Shown: positions 23,395-35,440, counted from the first letter of the stretch. The stretch is 64,000 bases of DNA from Nymphaea colorata (GCF_008831285.2 NC_045148.1:23130283-23194282); one strand, 5' to 3'. The notes: generated by a model from the sequence alone, not told the origin. Translations and numbers: made by a program.

Positions 23395-24606
23395 CTAGGA
23401 CAGAAGGATAGATGGGCGAACTTCATCCCACCATTTTACATATTCGGGACCCATTCCTGGACCAAGGACAAGATACAAGTGAGCAAATGATTCCCAACGT
23501 TGCTGGGCATAGGTGTATATCCCGGACCACTCTTCAGTGTCTAGTTCACACTCCACAATGGCTCCTTCCGACTCAATTGGATATGCCTTCCTCTGACGCA
23601 GTGAGAATTGCCTGAGGCAACGCTCCGGATGATATTCAATTATGAAAAACGGTCCCAATAGAAGACTTCCTCTGACTGGGTTGTAAGTGTATCTTGACTT
23701 GATGACCTCTCGATCAAACAAGTCCCAAATGATGGTGGAGTCATCAACTTCCTCCATCTTTCTGCGGTAGTGCTCCATACTAGATAACTGACCGTCTGTG
23801 TTTTGAAAATGACATGATTGTGGCCCCACATGTTTGTAGAACCATGCTTGCAGTGCAAAGACACATCCTTCTATCGAGTCTGCATCTCCAATTGAAAATT
23901 TGGCCAACCCTCTGTAAAGGAATGCCAAGGCTGCCATTGCTATGGAAATGTGACGGACTTGGACATGCCCCCATTTTCTGAAGAGGCGAGCTATGCGGAA
24001 ATCCATTATGTGTTCTTCATTATTGAAGAAGATAAGACCCACGGTACAAGTCACTATGGAGTTTTTGTACTTGTCTGCAACAGTTCTAGATAGTGACGCA
24101 GGGTTGACAAATTGGGAGTATGTTTCACCAAGCTCTTGTAGTTGAAAATATTGATGTCCATCTTTCTCTAGAAAATGCCAACTCCTTTTCCCTGTGAGTT
24201 TACGAATCACTTCTAGAGTTTTGACTTGACCTTGGTTTACAAGGAACTGGTCTTCAATTGGACCTCTTGGGTCACCTTTTGGTTCTGGCAAACCCATAAT
24301 GTTGGAGAACTCATCAAGAGTGATTGTCATTTCACCCCATGGAAACCAGAATGTGTTGGTCCTTGGGTTCCATCTTTCAGCAATTGCATGGATTAGATTG
24401 CCATTGATAGGCTGTATGGCAAGACTGACTGCTTCCTCAAGACCGCAATCCTCTAAGTGATCCGGGAACATACACCGAAAAGTTGGGTACCATGAAAGAT
24501 ACCACTGAGGTAGGTAGACTCCACTTGGGATGATGCGAAGTCCGGATCGGCCTTGACATGACCCGAATAGGATGTGGTCATATGGGAAGATACTTTCTGA
24601 GTCCAT
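23395..24606 (-). CDS. ORF1 with plant mobile domain, upstream of gag
   Basis: A 403-codon intact frame. The N-terminal half has the plant mobile domain (aminotransferase-like, PMD) signature: AIAERWNPRTNTFWFPWGEM, then TITLDEFSNIMGLPEPKGDP. PMD occurs in host MAIN/MAIL proteins and in several transposons; its biochemical role is unsettled. TAT/Ogre elements are known for an extra ORF between the 5' LTR and gag, and this one fits by place, strand and size. It starts about 770 bases after the LTR and ends about 180 bases before gag, so how both are translated from one RNA is unclear. No transmembrane segment or zinc motif is seen. Confidence 0.88.
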   Translation of the reverse strand: MDSESIFPYDHILFGSCQGRSGLRIIPSGVYLPQWYLSWYPTFRCMFPDHLEDCGLEEAVSLAIQPINGNLIHAIAERWNPRTNTFWFPWGEMTITLDEFSNIMGLPEPKGDPRGPIEDQFLVNQGQVKTLEVIRKLTGKRSWHFLEKDGHQYFQLQELGETYSQFVNPASLSRTVADKYKNSIVTCTVGLIFFNNEEHIMDFRIARLFRKWGHVQVRHISIAMAALAFLYRGLAKFSIGDADSIEGCVFALQAWFYKHVGPQSCHFQNTDGQLSSMEHYRRKMEEVDDSTIIWDLFDREVIKSRYTYNPVRGSLLLGPFFIIEYHPERCLRQFSLRQRKAYPIESEGAIVECELDTEEWSGIYTYAQQRWESFAHLYLVLGPGMGPEYVKWWDEVRPSILLS

Positions 24607-25360
24607 CTAGACAAGAGAAGGTATTAGACTTTGACATGAATTGACCCAATAGAGACTCGAGAAGAGTTTTGACATTGGGTTTGGACATGGACTTAGGGGC
24701 AAAGTAAAACATCACATGCGTCCAAACAAGCAGTTAATGAAAAATTGATAATGCAATTCCTAGGACTCTTGCCTATATGCATTATTTTGAAAATTGGTCT
24801 TGGAACCTATGGAAAATAAATGGGTAAATGATTCTAATTTATAGTACTAGCATTGACTCCTCCAAGGGTTTTCTAGATTTGGGCTCTCCATTTCTCCTTA
24901 TTCACCCATCGATATACCGGGACTATTGTCCGTTTCGGTACTAATGGGGGGACTTCTCAGTCCAATTGGGTGGTCCAGTTGTAAGGCTATATCTTGGACT
25001 AATGTCCTAGAAATAGCCCGGCAACATGATGACCGGGATATGATATAGGTAAGGATTTGTTTTTCAAAATTCATGAGAAGATGCAAAATAGATGGCTCTA
25101 TTGCATACATTCCTAAGAGATAGATTTGAAATTTTGAGAGCATACATGGGCTGCATACAATCCTTAAATTGAGGAGGGGTAGGATAAATTGAAATGAATG
25201 AGGTTCATGAAATCTCCTCAATGTACACTACATGATGTCGGTATGCATTTTTGTGAGTTTAATTTTTTTTTTTTTTTTTTTTTTTTGTGCAATTGATGTC
25301 CGACATTGGTGAAAATAACTCATATATGATCCAAATAAGTCTTTAGACAAACAATGACGG
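24607..25360 (-). other. Retrotransposon 5' leader
   Basis: Non-coding leader between the primer-binding site and ORF1. It includes a 25-base T run on the plus strand (about 25262-25286; A run in the RNA sense). The minus frame at 24898-25221 has no recognisable domain. Confidence 0.7.
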
Positions 25361-25379
25361 GTCCCACCGGGTGTGCCAT
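25358..25379 (-). promoter_or_regulatory. Primer-binding site
   Basis: On the minus strand, two bases after the 5' LTR ends (25381), the sequence reads TGGCACACCCGGTGGGACCC. TGG at the start pairs with the CCA end of a tRNA, and the spacing is typical. I could not assign the tRNA; it is not the common initiator-Met site (TGGTATCAGAGC). Confidence 0.7.
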
Positions 25380-25380
25380 C

Positions 25381-28300
25381 TGTTCGCACCCCACTCCCTT
25401 TTCAAGAAGGTCGAAATGCGAGTCAGCAAAATTCTTTTAAAATTGGGGTTTTGAGAAAATTTTCAAGAGAAAGGGATCCGCTCGTCGGTACGAGGTCCAA
25501 CCGTTCCTGCCGCCTTTAACAGGGGTAATTAGACCAAGGACTAAAGATCATTTGGATCATATACGAGTTATTGATGTAAGTCCTATATGCTTATGCATTG
25601 AGGTTTTGGATTCAAGAACCGAAATTCATTTTTTTGAATAAATGAATTTGAATATTGGGGGTTTTCAAGTTGGTTTAAAATCCTTTGTTTTGGTGTTATT
25701 TGAAACACATAATTCTTGAGGATTTTTGAAGATTTGGAATTGAGTTCTTTGTTGTGAACTCTAGATGATGATGATCATCTTATGATAAAAATTGATTTTG
25801 AACTCTTCTTTTGTCAAATCATGTGATTTGTAGAATTCATTCTTTTGAAAGAACATAGGTTCCAAATTGTTAGAAAACATGTTGTTTTTCAAATGCACTT
25901 TGGCCAAAAGATTATGAATGCATTGCTTGTGTTTTCTTTTGAAGTTAAGTGAAGTTTACAAATTCTCATTGCAATATGACTTGGTCACTTTTTGCAACTT
26001 AAATTTGAATCACTTAATTTCTTGAGAATGTGCATGTGGTGCCATTGATTTTGAGTGAAAGTGAATGCATGAAACGAGAATGGAAACTATATGGAACATT
26101 CATTCTTCTCTCTCTCATAATCCATCAAGATTCATTCATATGAAACATACATTCTTCACTCCCTCATAATCTCTCAAAGTCCGTATTGCACGTCATACAA
26201 TCTATACATGAAGATTGATTAAAATGTAGGACTTTCTCTATATGTGCTCATTATATGATTAAGCACATGAATTAGAGATGTAGTCCATAAGCTTGAGGCT
26301 TGACATAAAATTATCAAAATGATGAAAATATATAAATGATGTCAAGTTCAATCTTTGAAACGGATGGGAGACATGGATGACGTCCACTTTTGTCTCAAAA
26401 TAGCTAAAAATCAGACCTTGTGTTGATTTAAATAGCTGAAAATTGTGGACATTGATTCCAATAAGGACTTGTTTCTTAGATAGAAACAATGAGTTTTTCA
26501 AATCTATTCAAATTCCAGATTTCGTAGTAATGAAATCATCAACTCCTTTGGATGATTCTAGGATGGTTGGTATTTCAAATACGTAAATTTTGATATTCTT
26601 AAACCAATTCCTATAAAACATGGTCTGATTTCAACAACATACATACATCTTACGTATGGGTTTGCTGAAATTAAGTAAAAATGAAATGAAAGTAATTTAT
26701 AATCTTGCACTAGAAAAATCAATAAAAATGGCCAATTTCCTTAAAGACCGGTTTGGAAACATGTTCCAACCTGATTTTAAGGGAGGAATGTAATTTTTGA
26801 CAAGAAATCGGATGCATATATGTACATATATAACAATGTATACATATACGTACCTTACTTTTCAAAATGAAATTTTATCAAGGGACCGCATGACTCATGA
26901 ATCATGATGATTCATGGCTGGGTTCTTTTATGTAGGAAGATTGAGAACTTGTTTCAAATCTTCCCTACTACCCTTGATTAATTAAATTGAAAGACATGAA
27001 TCAAAATGACTGTGAATAAGAAAGAAAATAAAACAATACTCAAGCTTATTCGTCCATCATTTCGCCATGCAAGGGTGGATCACATTCATAAAAACGTATC
27101 CATCCCTTATAGGCATTTTCATCATACGTGATGTAGCAAAATCACTTTCTCACCGTGGGATTTTCTCATGGTAGGGAGTTCAAAATGGTATTAAGTTGGT
27201 TCCTTTGAAAGGGACGTGGCCTTGGGGCCCATTTCGAAATTTGATACTTGGGTTCATATTTAAGAAAAACCGACATATGCATGCATTATGCATTAACATG
27301 TACATTGAAGCGTAGGTTTCCCTTAGCTGGACATCATTCCCAGCCGTAAGCAAATGAAAATAAACCCTCCCACGAATTGTTGGAATTAAAATAAATCAAC
27401 AATAAGCTAAAGTAGAAGAGAAGTGAGTTAAGATCACCTACCTTGCGGTCGGTCTTGATGTTTGTCTTTCGTCTTCACTTGTTTTCTAACCCAAGCAATC
27501 CTAAGCAAGAATCCAACCGTGGATTCAAGCTTAGCAAAGCTAGAATAAGAAATAACTTGCTTGCTGGAATTTGGAGTGGTAAAGAGGGCTTCTCACCACG
27601 AAAATCCTAAGTAAGGGTTCACTTAAGCACCCTAACTTAGCAAAATCAATGGGGAGAATAGAAGAAAGTGAAGAAGAGAATGGGAGAAAAAGGGGAAGGG
27701 GGCTTGGACGAACCTCTTCTCTCTTCCTTGGCTTCTCCCTCCTAGCTCCTTGGCTGCAGCAATTTGATAGAATGCTCCAAAATTTCGTCCTCCCCCTTAG
27801 TGGCCAAGGGGAGGTTTATATAGAGGAGGAGGTGGGTTCAACCACCTTCTTAACTCACCTTGGGAACTTACTTAAGACCTTGGGGACTTGTAAAATGAGT
27901 TAAATAGACTTTAAAGGCTCTAATTGACCATTTCTCAGCCCATTTCCACGAGCTAGGTGGGCTGGGCTAGGTTTGGTCAACTTGGGTTCAGACCTAGGTG
28001 ACCATTTTGACCAAAATTTTGGACGAAAATGCCCTTACACAGGGTTTTGCCCTTATTTTATACTATTTATTTTTTTTTGTTTGAAATCGAGCTTATAAGG
28101 TTAAAACCTAGTTACTAAGCTCCAAATGCCATTGAATTATGATAATTAAATTTAAATTTTAATAAAATTTAAAAATTTTATCAAATTTGGTTCGAAAAGG
28201 GTATTTTCGTCCAAAACTTGATTGAAAATGGATTTCAACTGAATCAAACTTTCACTTGAGAAATTCAATTTAAATTTGGTATTTGATTCAAGCATTTGAC

Positions 28301-29205
28301 AAATTCAAATGTTTATTTGCCTTTCATAAACCATTTTAGGCTTTTTAATCTTAAGTTGACCGCAGAAGGGCAAAATTGTCCAAATTGATCAATTTCGACC
28401 AATTGACCAAAGTCAAAGCTCATTTGCAAGTAGTTTGACTTTATTTGAGGTAATTTGATAAATTTGGGTCAAGAAAGCTCTTAATTGAGCTAAATTGTAC
28501 TTTGACTGAGTTTAGTCAAAGTGGGTTTGGTTCGGTCAAAGTCTATTTTCGTCCATTAATTGGATCATGAGACAGACTTACGTTTTGACTATGTTGAGCC
28601 CATTGTGACCGAACCTAGCTGGAATTGGCACCACATTTGAGTGCACCCGGGTCAAACCTACTTGGATTAAGTAGGTTAGGTGAGTTTGACCAGTCTAGTA
28701 ATTGCTTCCTTGGAAATGATTTTTTTCTTTAAGGAGGATCTGGTTAAAGAAGAGAGAGAGACATAAATGTCTCTCTTTTCCTAGGTTTCTCCTTTATTTC
28801 TTCTTGAAAATGACTTTTCTTCAATTAATTTGAGAGAAAATATTTATTTATTTTTTTTTTTTGACATGGAGGGGGGCATGGCCCCTGGGGAGGGCTCTTG
28901 ACCACACGGGCTAGGTGGAGCCCACACGTGGGTCCCACGTAGCATTTTAGACTGAATTAGATCCAATTCTTGGATCTAAGTCAAAATTTGCATTTTGCAA
29001 TTGGATTTAGATTTCAAATGACATTTGCAATTGAATTTGGACTCGTAATCCTGCATTGGGATTCGTGTATCGGGTTAAATTCACGATTTGAATCTAATTG
29101 TTCTTTAGATTCGAAATTGGCTTTGAAATTGCAAATTTTCACAATTCTTTTGTGAAATTTTCACATTGCTTCAATTTTGATGTGGAAAAATTTGGGGTGT
29201 TAACA
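25381..29205 (-). repeat. 5' LTR of the retrotransposon (complete, 3825 bp)
   Basis: It begins TGTTCGCACC and ends GTGTTAACA on the plus strand, giving TGTT/AACA termini. It is unusually long but within the range known for Ogre-type elements. Frames inside it (26259-26501, 27649-27903, 28970-29155) repeat those in the other LTR copies and are not genes. It would supply promoter and polyadenylation signals. Confidence 0.95.
27813..27822 (-). promoter_or_regulatory. Candidate TATA box of the LTR promoter
   Basis: The minus strand reads CTATATAAAC, about 1.39 kb into the 5' LTR. The same box is kept in both other LTR copies (near 11690 and 14651). This is the best core promoter match in the LTR; the start of transcription is inferred only. 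Confidence 0.55.
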
Positions 29206-29722
29206 TTTTACCAATTTGGACTATGGTGAGCCCATAGGCTTCCATGCACACAGGCAAACTCCCATATATTTTTTCTGCTAAACAAATCTGGGAAAAATGT
29301 CTCAATCCCAATCTTCTACACTTCCCTTTTCTCACGTTTGCAGATTTCTTTTTCTTGGGTTTTCTTCTATCCTATTTTATTATGTAAAAAATTTGGACAT
29401 CCCGGGATAACATGATAAGGAGCTGAGGGACAAGGCTGTTTTTGAGAAGTGCCGCAGCTGCTGTCGCAGGTCCACACAGGGCATTCCAGGCGTGACTTTC
29501 TCTGGAGCGTGTTTTTGACTGGAGGTGATTCAGAGGTCTAGTACGGTGGCGTTGGATTTGGCACGTGTCTAGTATTTTTTTATCCAATTTTCATTTTTTT
29601 TGGACAATTCTGTGAAGAAATACGGAATTTACAAGTGCCACAGGTTTCTAAAGGACCCTGCGACAGAGAGACTCGCCTGCAACCCAGACTGTCTTCAGCT
29701 GGGAATCCGCAGCACCAATATC
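29206..29722. other. Right flank of the retrotransposon; short shared repeat
   Basis: A segment at about 29400-29470, containing ATAAGGAG and GAAGTGCCGCAGCTGCTGTC, is shared with about 38462-38530 downstream of the terpene synthase pseudogene. No gene is seen otherwise. Confidence 0.6.
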
Positions 29723-30141
29723 ATGGCCGACACTGCTAGCTCAATTCAAAGAGCTGAAACATTCAAGGGAGCCAAGTCCACCGAGCATAATACCCTGAAA
29801 ATTACCTCCACCCCACTCAATGGTGCTAACTATTTGAGTTTTGCAAAGGCTGCTCGCTTGGTTCTTACTGGAAGATCAAAGGCATGATATATTAATGGGA
29901 AAATCAAAAGCACCAGCCACTACTGATCCCAACAATGATGAATGGGAATCAGAGAATGACATTGTTATGGCGTGGCTGCTCAACTCTATGGAACCATCCA
30001 TAGCAAATCTGTTTACATATAAAGATACGGCGCACGGAATATGGGAGGCTCTAAAAGAACTTTACAGTGAGCAAAATAATCTTGCTCAAGTGAGCTTTAC
30101 AATGCTGTTTGTCAAATGATTCAGAGAGATGTGTTAAGGTG
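29723..30141 (+). pseudogene. Ty1/copia gag fragment
   Basis: The start MADTASSIQRAETFKG leads into the copia Gag N-terminal signature: STPLNGANYLSFAKAARLVL, then, after a one-base shift near 29880, NNDEWESENDIVMAWLLNSM and GIWEALKELYSEQNN. These match the Retrotran_gag/UBN2 region of plant copia elements. A further shift near 30100 precedes QMIQRDVL, after which similarity stops. No zinc knuckle, protease or RT follows, and no LTR was found nearby. It is a broken remnant. Confidence 0.8.
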
Positions 30142-30234
30142 AAGAGTCATGATCATCCCTCCTAAAACGGACTCCATAGAAGACAGCCAAGAAAGAATGG
30201 TGTGTCTTTCACAATCGGCCACTATATGATGAGC

Positions 30235-30870
30235 TCTCTCCTATTTTTTTTCTCTCCCTGATTTCTATCTTTTTAGATCTCTCTCTCCCTCTCTCTTCAG
30301 TTCTCTCTCTCCCTTTTTTTAAATCTCTTTCTTTCTCTCTCTTTCTTTTACGTCTCTGTTAATCTCTCTTTTTTCTTTCTTAAACCTCCCGACTCTTTCT
30401 CTCTCTCTCTCCACCCCTTTTAAACAAATGATGGGTAGGACAATGGTTGGGTTAGGCAGCGTGTTACAGCCATGTCTTCAGTTTGATTCTTGGAGGGTGC
30501 TATCCTAATGGTATTGAGGAAAAATGTTGATTTTGAGATTAGGGGTGCCATTATGAGGTCAACTGGACTGGTTCTTGTCTCCTCCCCCACCCACCTTTTC
30601 TCCCCCCCTTTTAGACTTCTATCCCTTTTACTCTCTCTTCTAATCTCTCTCTCTCTATTTATATATTAAACAAACAAAGCTCCCATTTTGCTTGGCCCAA
30701 AATCATTCGACTTCACCAAGGCCAATATTAAGGTGCAATACCCATTATCTTTATCACTCGGAGTACACTTGGATGGCATACAACTCATTTTTGAAAATCT
30801 TTTTTTTAATATGCATGTTATGGTATGAATGACTTTTCTAATTTTCTTTCAAGCATGGAGAATTCTTTCT
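30235..30870. repeat. Polypyrimidine-rich repeat, copy 1
   Basis: CT-rich tracts (30235-30420, 30590-30660) flank unique-looking text that is shared in the same order with 51405-51905: CAGTTTGATTCTTGGAGGGT, a CTTCACCAAGGCCAA block, and a TATGGTATGAATGACTT block. In the second copy a LINE C-terminal coding segment lies just upstream, so both may be LINE 3' ends. Confidence 0.75.
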
Positions 30871-31197
30871 CTTTTAATTTAACTTTCTTTGCCAATGGCT
30901 GGTGGACCCCTTTTCTAGTTTGCAAAACAAATTCACGGGTGAACCAAAAGAAATTTTTGGATGCAAACAATATGGCTCTGGTGGTGAGAAATTTCTTCAC
31001 ACAAACAAGCATGGAACACATATGATATTGATTCTTAATTCTGTATCATTATCCATATAAAAGTCTTGACTTATATCAGTATGCAATGTGATCTATAAAC
31101 TAGTTGTACTTCTGATCTCCCCAGTAGATTTATTCACCATCCATGTATCTTGCTCTTGAAGTGGTCAACAGCTTGGATAAGGGCATAAAGAACAATT

Positions 31198-31415
31198 TTT
31201 TCTTGTCAAATTAGATGTTTCAAAAGCTCATGACAAAGCGAGATTGTCTTTCTGCACTTTGGGCTTTCTTATTTGGGATTTTGTGAAGATTGGGTGAGGA
31301 AAAATATGACTAGTGTTTCTACTGCTTTCTTTGTTGTTGCCTTTAAGAAGGGAGGGAACCACTTTTTGTAGCCATAGAGGTCGATGACAAGGGGACCGTC
31401 TCTCTCCTGTTCTCA
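31198..31415 (+). pseudogene. LINE reverse transcriptase fragment
   Basis: The plus strand encodes VKLDVSKAHDK, the motif A block of L1-type RT (family consensus KLDxSKAYD). After frame changes it continues LSYLGFCEDWVRKNM and then a QGDRLSP block corresponding to the conserved RQGDPLSP. Motif C is missing. A second short copy of TTAGATGTTTCAAAAGCTCA occurs at 31417-31436, as if part of the fragment was duplicated. The piece is dead. Confidence 0.7.
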
Positions 31416-31436
31416 AATTAGATGTTTCAAAAGCTC

Positions 31437-31758
31437 ATTTCTCATTAATATGGAAAATCTAGCGGTGTTTGGGTAACAGTAAGAAGGTGAAAATTTGGTG
31501 TGAGTGTTGGCGATAGGGGATTCTAGAACAACTACTCATGCAAGATGATCTTATGAAATTACACAGTCACATGCAAGCTACAGTGGAGGCAGTTCTTACC
31601 CACAAGCAAGAATTTCTTGCTAGAGATATATTTTCTATGTCAGTCTAGTTTCTTATTAGTTCTTCTTCTCTTATTGATTGTGACGTTGTTCTGACATGAG
31701 GTACTCATAATTTCATTAACTTGAGTTGAAATCAATATGAAATAAAAAACAGTAGACC
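31437..31758. other. Intergenic DNA
   Basis: No gene family recognised; AT-rich with scattered stops in all frames. Confidence 0.4.
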
Positions 31759-31766
31759 CCGACATC

Positions 31767-31965
31767 CAGGGCTGAAGCCAGCAATTTTTTTTAGGAAGGG
31801 CTGAACAGTATTTGCAAAAATTATAAAAGGGCTAAACAATATTTTTCAAAATTTTACATAGGCCAATTTAAAAACATTTTTAAAATGTAAGTATCAATTT
31901 TTTTTTCCAAAACATGAGGGGGGAGGGGCCATGGCTCCTGCCAGCTCCCCCTCCTTCTGCCCCAG
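31767..31965. mobile_element. hAT-like MITE (about 199 bp)
   Basis: It begins CAGGGCTGAAGCCAG and ends CTTCTGCCCCAG, with an AT-rich centre and a GGCCATGGCTCC block near the right end. Flanking octamers CCGACATC (31759-31766) and CCTAGATC (31966-31973) match at six of eight. The same end structure recurs at 39975-40161, 52188-52420 and 63108-63301. Confidence 0.55.
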
Positions 31966-31973
31966 CCTAGATC

Positions 31974-33998
31974 CTTACAATGAGATTATTTGGCAAATGA
32001 TACTTACTGTCATGGGTGTCGCTGGTACATTGATGTGTCACCAGGATTGGCTTCCAATTAATGTGCCATACTTGTGTTCATACATCCAGGAATTGGAATT
32101 TAAGGCGGCGGCACAAATATTCACAAATCTTGATAAAATTGTGATCAACCGTAAATAATTCAATAGAAAAAAACCTAGTTATAAAAACTCTCGGCTGTCT
32201 AGGTATCAATCAATAATTTTCACATGGCCTATGCTCACCTGTTTTTATAATTGAAGAGAAAGAAGTGGATCAATGGCAAAAACATTCGAAAATTTTGACT
32301 TGCCATATTTATTCTTCACCATGAAAGGCTTCAAAACCACTTGTCCAGTCGCTTTAGTGTTGCGTGTAGAAAAGAAAGAAAGAACGAAGAAAAAAAGATT
32401 GGCCCACAAATTTTAATAGATTTAATTTTAGACAGCCGAGATTTTTCCATGATTGCAAAATCCCTACCATGAAAATCAAATCTCCATTAGTAAATTTTTC
32501 AAACAAACAAAGCCGCCTATCATGCATATCTGACTTTAGTTTTCTTTTGATTTGGAAACATGGTGCCTACCAAGATAATATTTTCCACATATCGCTTGCT
32601 TTTTCATTCATAATAATATGGGGAAAATGGATAAGTGAGTTGCGAACAAGTTTGGCATCGAGAAAAAAAAAAGAAGTGAGAGAAATGTTTAAAAATAGAA
32701 ATAAATCGACTTGTTGTTCACTCTACGAAAATGGAAAGAGAAGGAGGAGGAAGGTAGTGCTCTACAGGCTGCCAAGGTCCATGATTGGTGTTAAATAAAT
32801 CCTGAAAAATTCCCAATCCACAAACTTCTACATCACTTACACTTCCTTTTTCTGACATTTGTTGGATTTATCATTGTATTATGTAAAAGTTTGGATGCAT
32901 GATTTTTTTTTTCCAAATCCAAAATTTTTTTTATCCAATCCAAGTTGCGTGATCTGACCATTGACTAGAAGTACAACTTGTTCGTCCCGCGAGGCAATGC
33001 CATCGACCTTGCCAAACTTATGGCTGGCTATCCCTATTATGAAGAGACAAAGCTGATGATGTCCAGGATATTAATCCAGTTGAGCTGTTTTATTCCAACA
33101 AACTCTGTTTCACAGAACTATGAGCTCAGAATGGGATGTGAAAGGTCTCTCTAACAATAGGAAAGGGATGATCAAGTGGCACTAGTCACGCAAAGTTGGC
33201 TCAGACCAATTACGTACTTAGGATTAGGTTTTGTTACTAGTCTTTTGACCTATTTCCTTTCAAGTGGGCTTTTTTTTTTTAATTTAATTTTGTAGAAGTT
33301 AGAGCAAAAGAAGAGAGAAAAGCTTCACTTTGGATACTTGCGTGATAAGTGTGTAAACTTTTTGATTTTGACTCCCTAAAGTCTATCGATAGTGGCCCCC
33401 TTTTTTCTTAAGACAGTAATTCATTTTTTTAAGAAATTATTTGTTTTAAATTTTTAATTGTGTCTCAGCATTAATCATTTTTCTTGCTTTAAAACATTAA
33501 AAAAATCAAATACCAATAATTTAACAAATATGTCATGGTGTTATAAGACAAATTATCGCTATAGTGAGAATATAATATACATGATGGGTATTATTGAATG
33601 CCTCAGAATGAGAATGTAAAGCAAATTGTTGAGAGATCAGTGAGTCCTTATGGTCTCTTATTTGTCTAATATGTGGCCTATAGATAGAGTATTTCTTCTT
33701 TTAAATTTGATTTCACAAGGTAGAGTAGCTAAATTGCATTTGATGTCCGTTTGTAAAAACCTATAGAAAATTGACCATTTGCAATTCAATCTGTCCCCAC
33801 ATATCAAGAAAGCCACAGGTGGTGTAGCGTAGTTGTTCAGGGTGATGGGCCAACAAAAGTTTACTGTTGGTTCATTTATTATGGCTGCAATTATTGGAGA
33901 CTGCAAAAGATAGATGCGTGATGCTTTAGTTCACAAGTGTACTGCTCTCCACCGAAAACCGAGTAAGAGGAAAAAAGGAAGGAGTTTCAACCTCTTTA
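31974..33998. other. AT-rich intergenic DNA
   Basis: No gene recognised. An open stretch at about 32968-33150 (NLFVPRGNAIDLAKLMAGYP) has protein-like composition but no family I can name and no start or splice signals. The frame at 32469-32798 shows no motif. Confidence 0.4.
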
Positions 33999-34335
33999 GG
34001 GTATTCATATAAACTCAAGCAAAAAACAGAATTGTGAAATGAATTTAATCCAAACCATCAATCAGTAAAGAAAACACGGTGACAAGAGCATCATTTTTAT
34101 TACAATAGAGCAACGGTATTCGTATAAAGTAAAGCAAGAAAAGGCAGTTGGGATATGAATTTAATCCATAATATACACCAGTAAAAAAGAGAAAGTGACG
34201 AGAACATCACTTTTTTTATGATAGACAAAGGTATTCATACAAACTAAAGCAAGAAAAAACAGTTGTGAATGAATTTAATCCAAAGCATCCAGCAGTCACA
34301 AAGACAGTGATAAGAGAATACTTTTATTTACTATA
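33999..34335. repeat. Tandem repeat, ~115-bp unit, 3 copies
   Basis: Units begin with GGTATTC(A/G)TA near 34001, 34117 and 34230. Each contains AAGCAAGAAAA-type text, ATGAATTTAATCCA and a GTGA(C/T)(A/G)AGA block. Copies differ by substitutions and small indels. Confidence 0.8.
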
Positions 34336-35440
34336 GACCAAACATTATTGATTACATATTTACAGGTTCATTCCCCTTTTAATGATTATTCTGAATTTTT
34401 TAGGGAAACTTTCCAAGATACGTATAAATATTTTACACGTCCAGTGACATATGGATATGCTCCAGTGCTGAAATCTATAAAATTTTAAAAGAATCTTGAA
34501 ATCGGATTTGTGGATCAAATATTCTATAGTTATAATTAAAAAGCAAGCTCCCAACTGGGAACCTTATATGACACACCACAAAGTATGCACATAAAGGGAA
34601 CAATCTAACAGAAACTTTCTGCTGTGTAATGAAAGGCCACAAGTTTTTTCATGGCCGCTTTATAAAAGAAGGTGACGACTTTTACAGCATGAGTTGCTTG
34701 TTTTCTTTGACACAATTTTACTTCTTGTGGTAGTAAGTGATAATTCTTGTAGCATCTTTGTTTCTATTCTGTTCAGCTAAAAGTAAGGACTTCAAGGCTC
34801 CTTTTTTTTTTTTAATTGGTGAAAACTATAGAACAAAGGGCATAAAGTTCTTTTTAACCCTTATGTAGAGGGATGCTCAGAGATCTCAAAGATGAAGCTA
34901 GGAATTTTTTGTTGTAGGAACCAAACTATAGTTTCTAAATTTTTACAGATCCAGAAATATATTTATTTTATTTTATTTTATACAGGATAAACTAAAATAT
35001 TTGAAATTTAAAAATAAATTTTTTTTTTTTTTAAATCCAAGAAGAAATACAGCCCCTACCAGGCCCCCCTGCATCCAGTACTCCCTCTCTCTATAATTTT
35101 TTTGGTCAAATCCTTTGGTCCACATGACTGAGGGTTGCTCTTTGAGAACGAAAAGTTAAAAAAAAAGAAGAAGAAAAATTTGCATATTTTTATAATTAAA
35201 ATTTACAAAAAAAATGGTCCCCGCCAGTTTCTCCTTTGGCAGCTTCTATGACAAATAGTGAGGTTAGTGGCTTCTTTTTGTGAAAGAGGCCTGAAAGATA
35301 GTTGGCTCTGCCACATGTTTTCAACATTCTGTACTTTCTCCTCTTTTCTCTTACATGCATCTCTCGGAACAATGGCGGAAACACATGGTGGCTGGTGTGG
35401 GCCGGCTGCCGACACCAACCCATTAAAATTTTCATTGAAA
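34336..35440. other. AT-rich intergenic DNA with possible old MITE
   Basis: The segment at about 34885-35075 has the GAAGCTAGGAATTTTTT left side and GCCCCTACCAGGCCCCCCTGC right side typical of the local hAT-like MITE family, but no target duplication is clear. The four overlapping frames at 35196-35446 lie on opposite strands and match nothing. Confidence 0.4.

Larger units (their letters stand above)
9274..29205 (-). mobile_element. TAT/Ogre-type Ty3/gypsy LTR retrotransposon
   Basis: This is a minus-strand element with 3.8-kb LTRs bounded by TGTT...AACA and a 9.36-kb internal region (16026-25380). From 5' to 3' it carries an extra ORF with a plant mobile domain, gag, protease with a G-patch-like tail, RT, gypsy RNase H, a second archaeal-type RNase H and integrase. 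The extra ORF before gag and the second RNase H are hallmarks of the plant TAT/Ogre lineage. LTR copies are nearly identical, indicating recent insertion. The span includes a 100-N gap and a probably duplicated LTR piece, so the true length is likely near 17 kb. Flanking pentamers (GGTTA at 9269-9273, TTTTA at 29206-29210) agree at only three of five bases. Confidence 0.9.
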
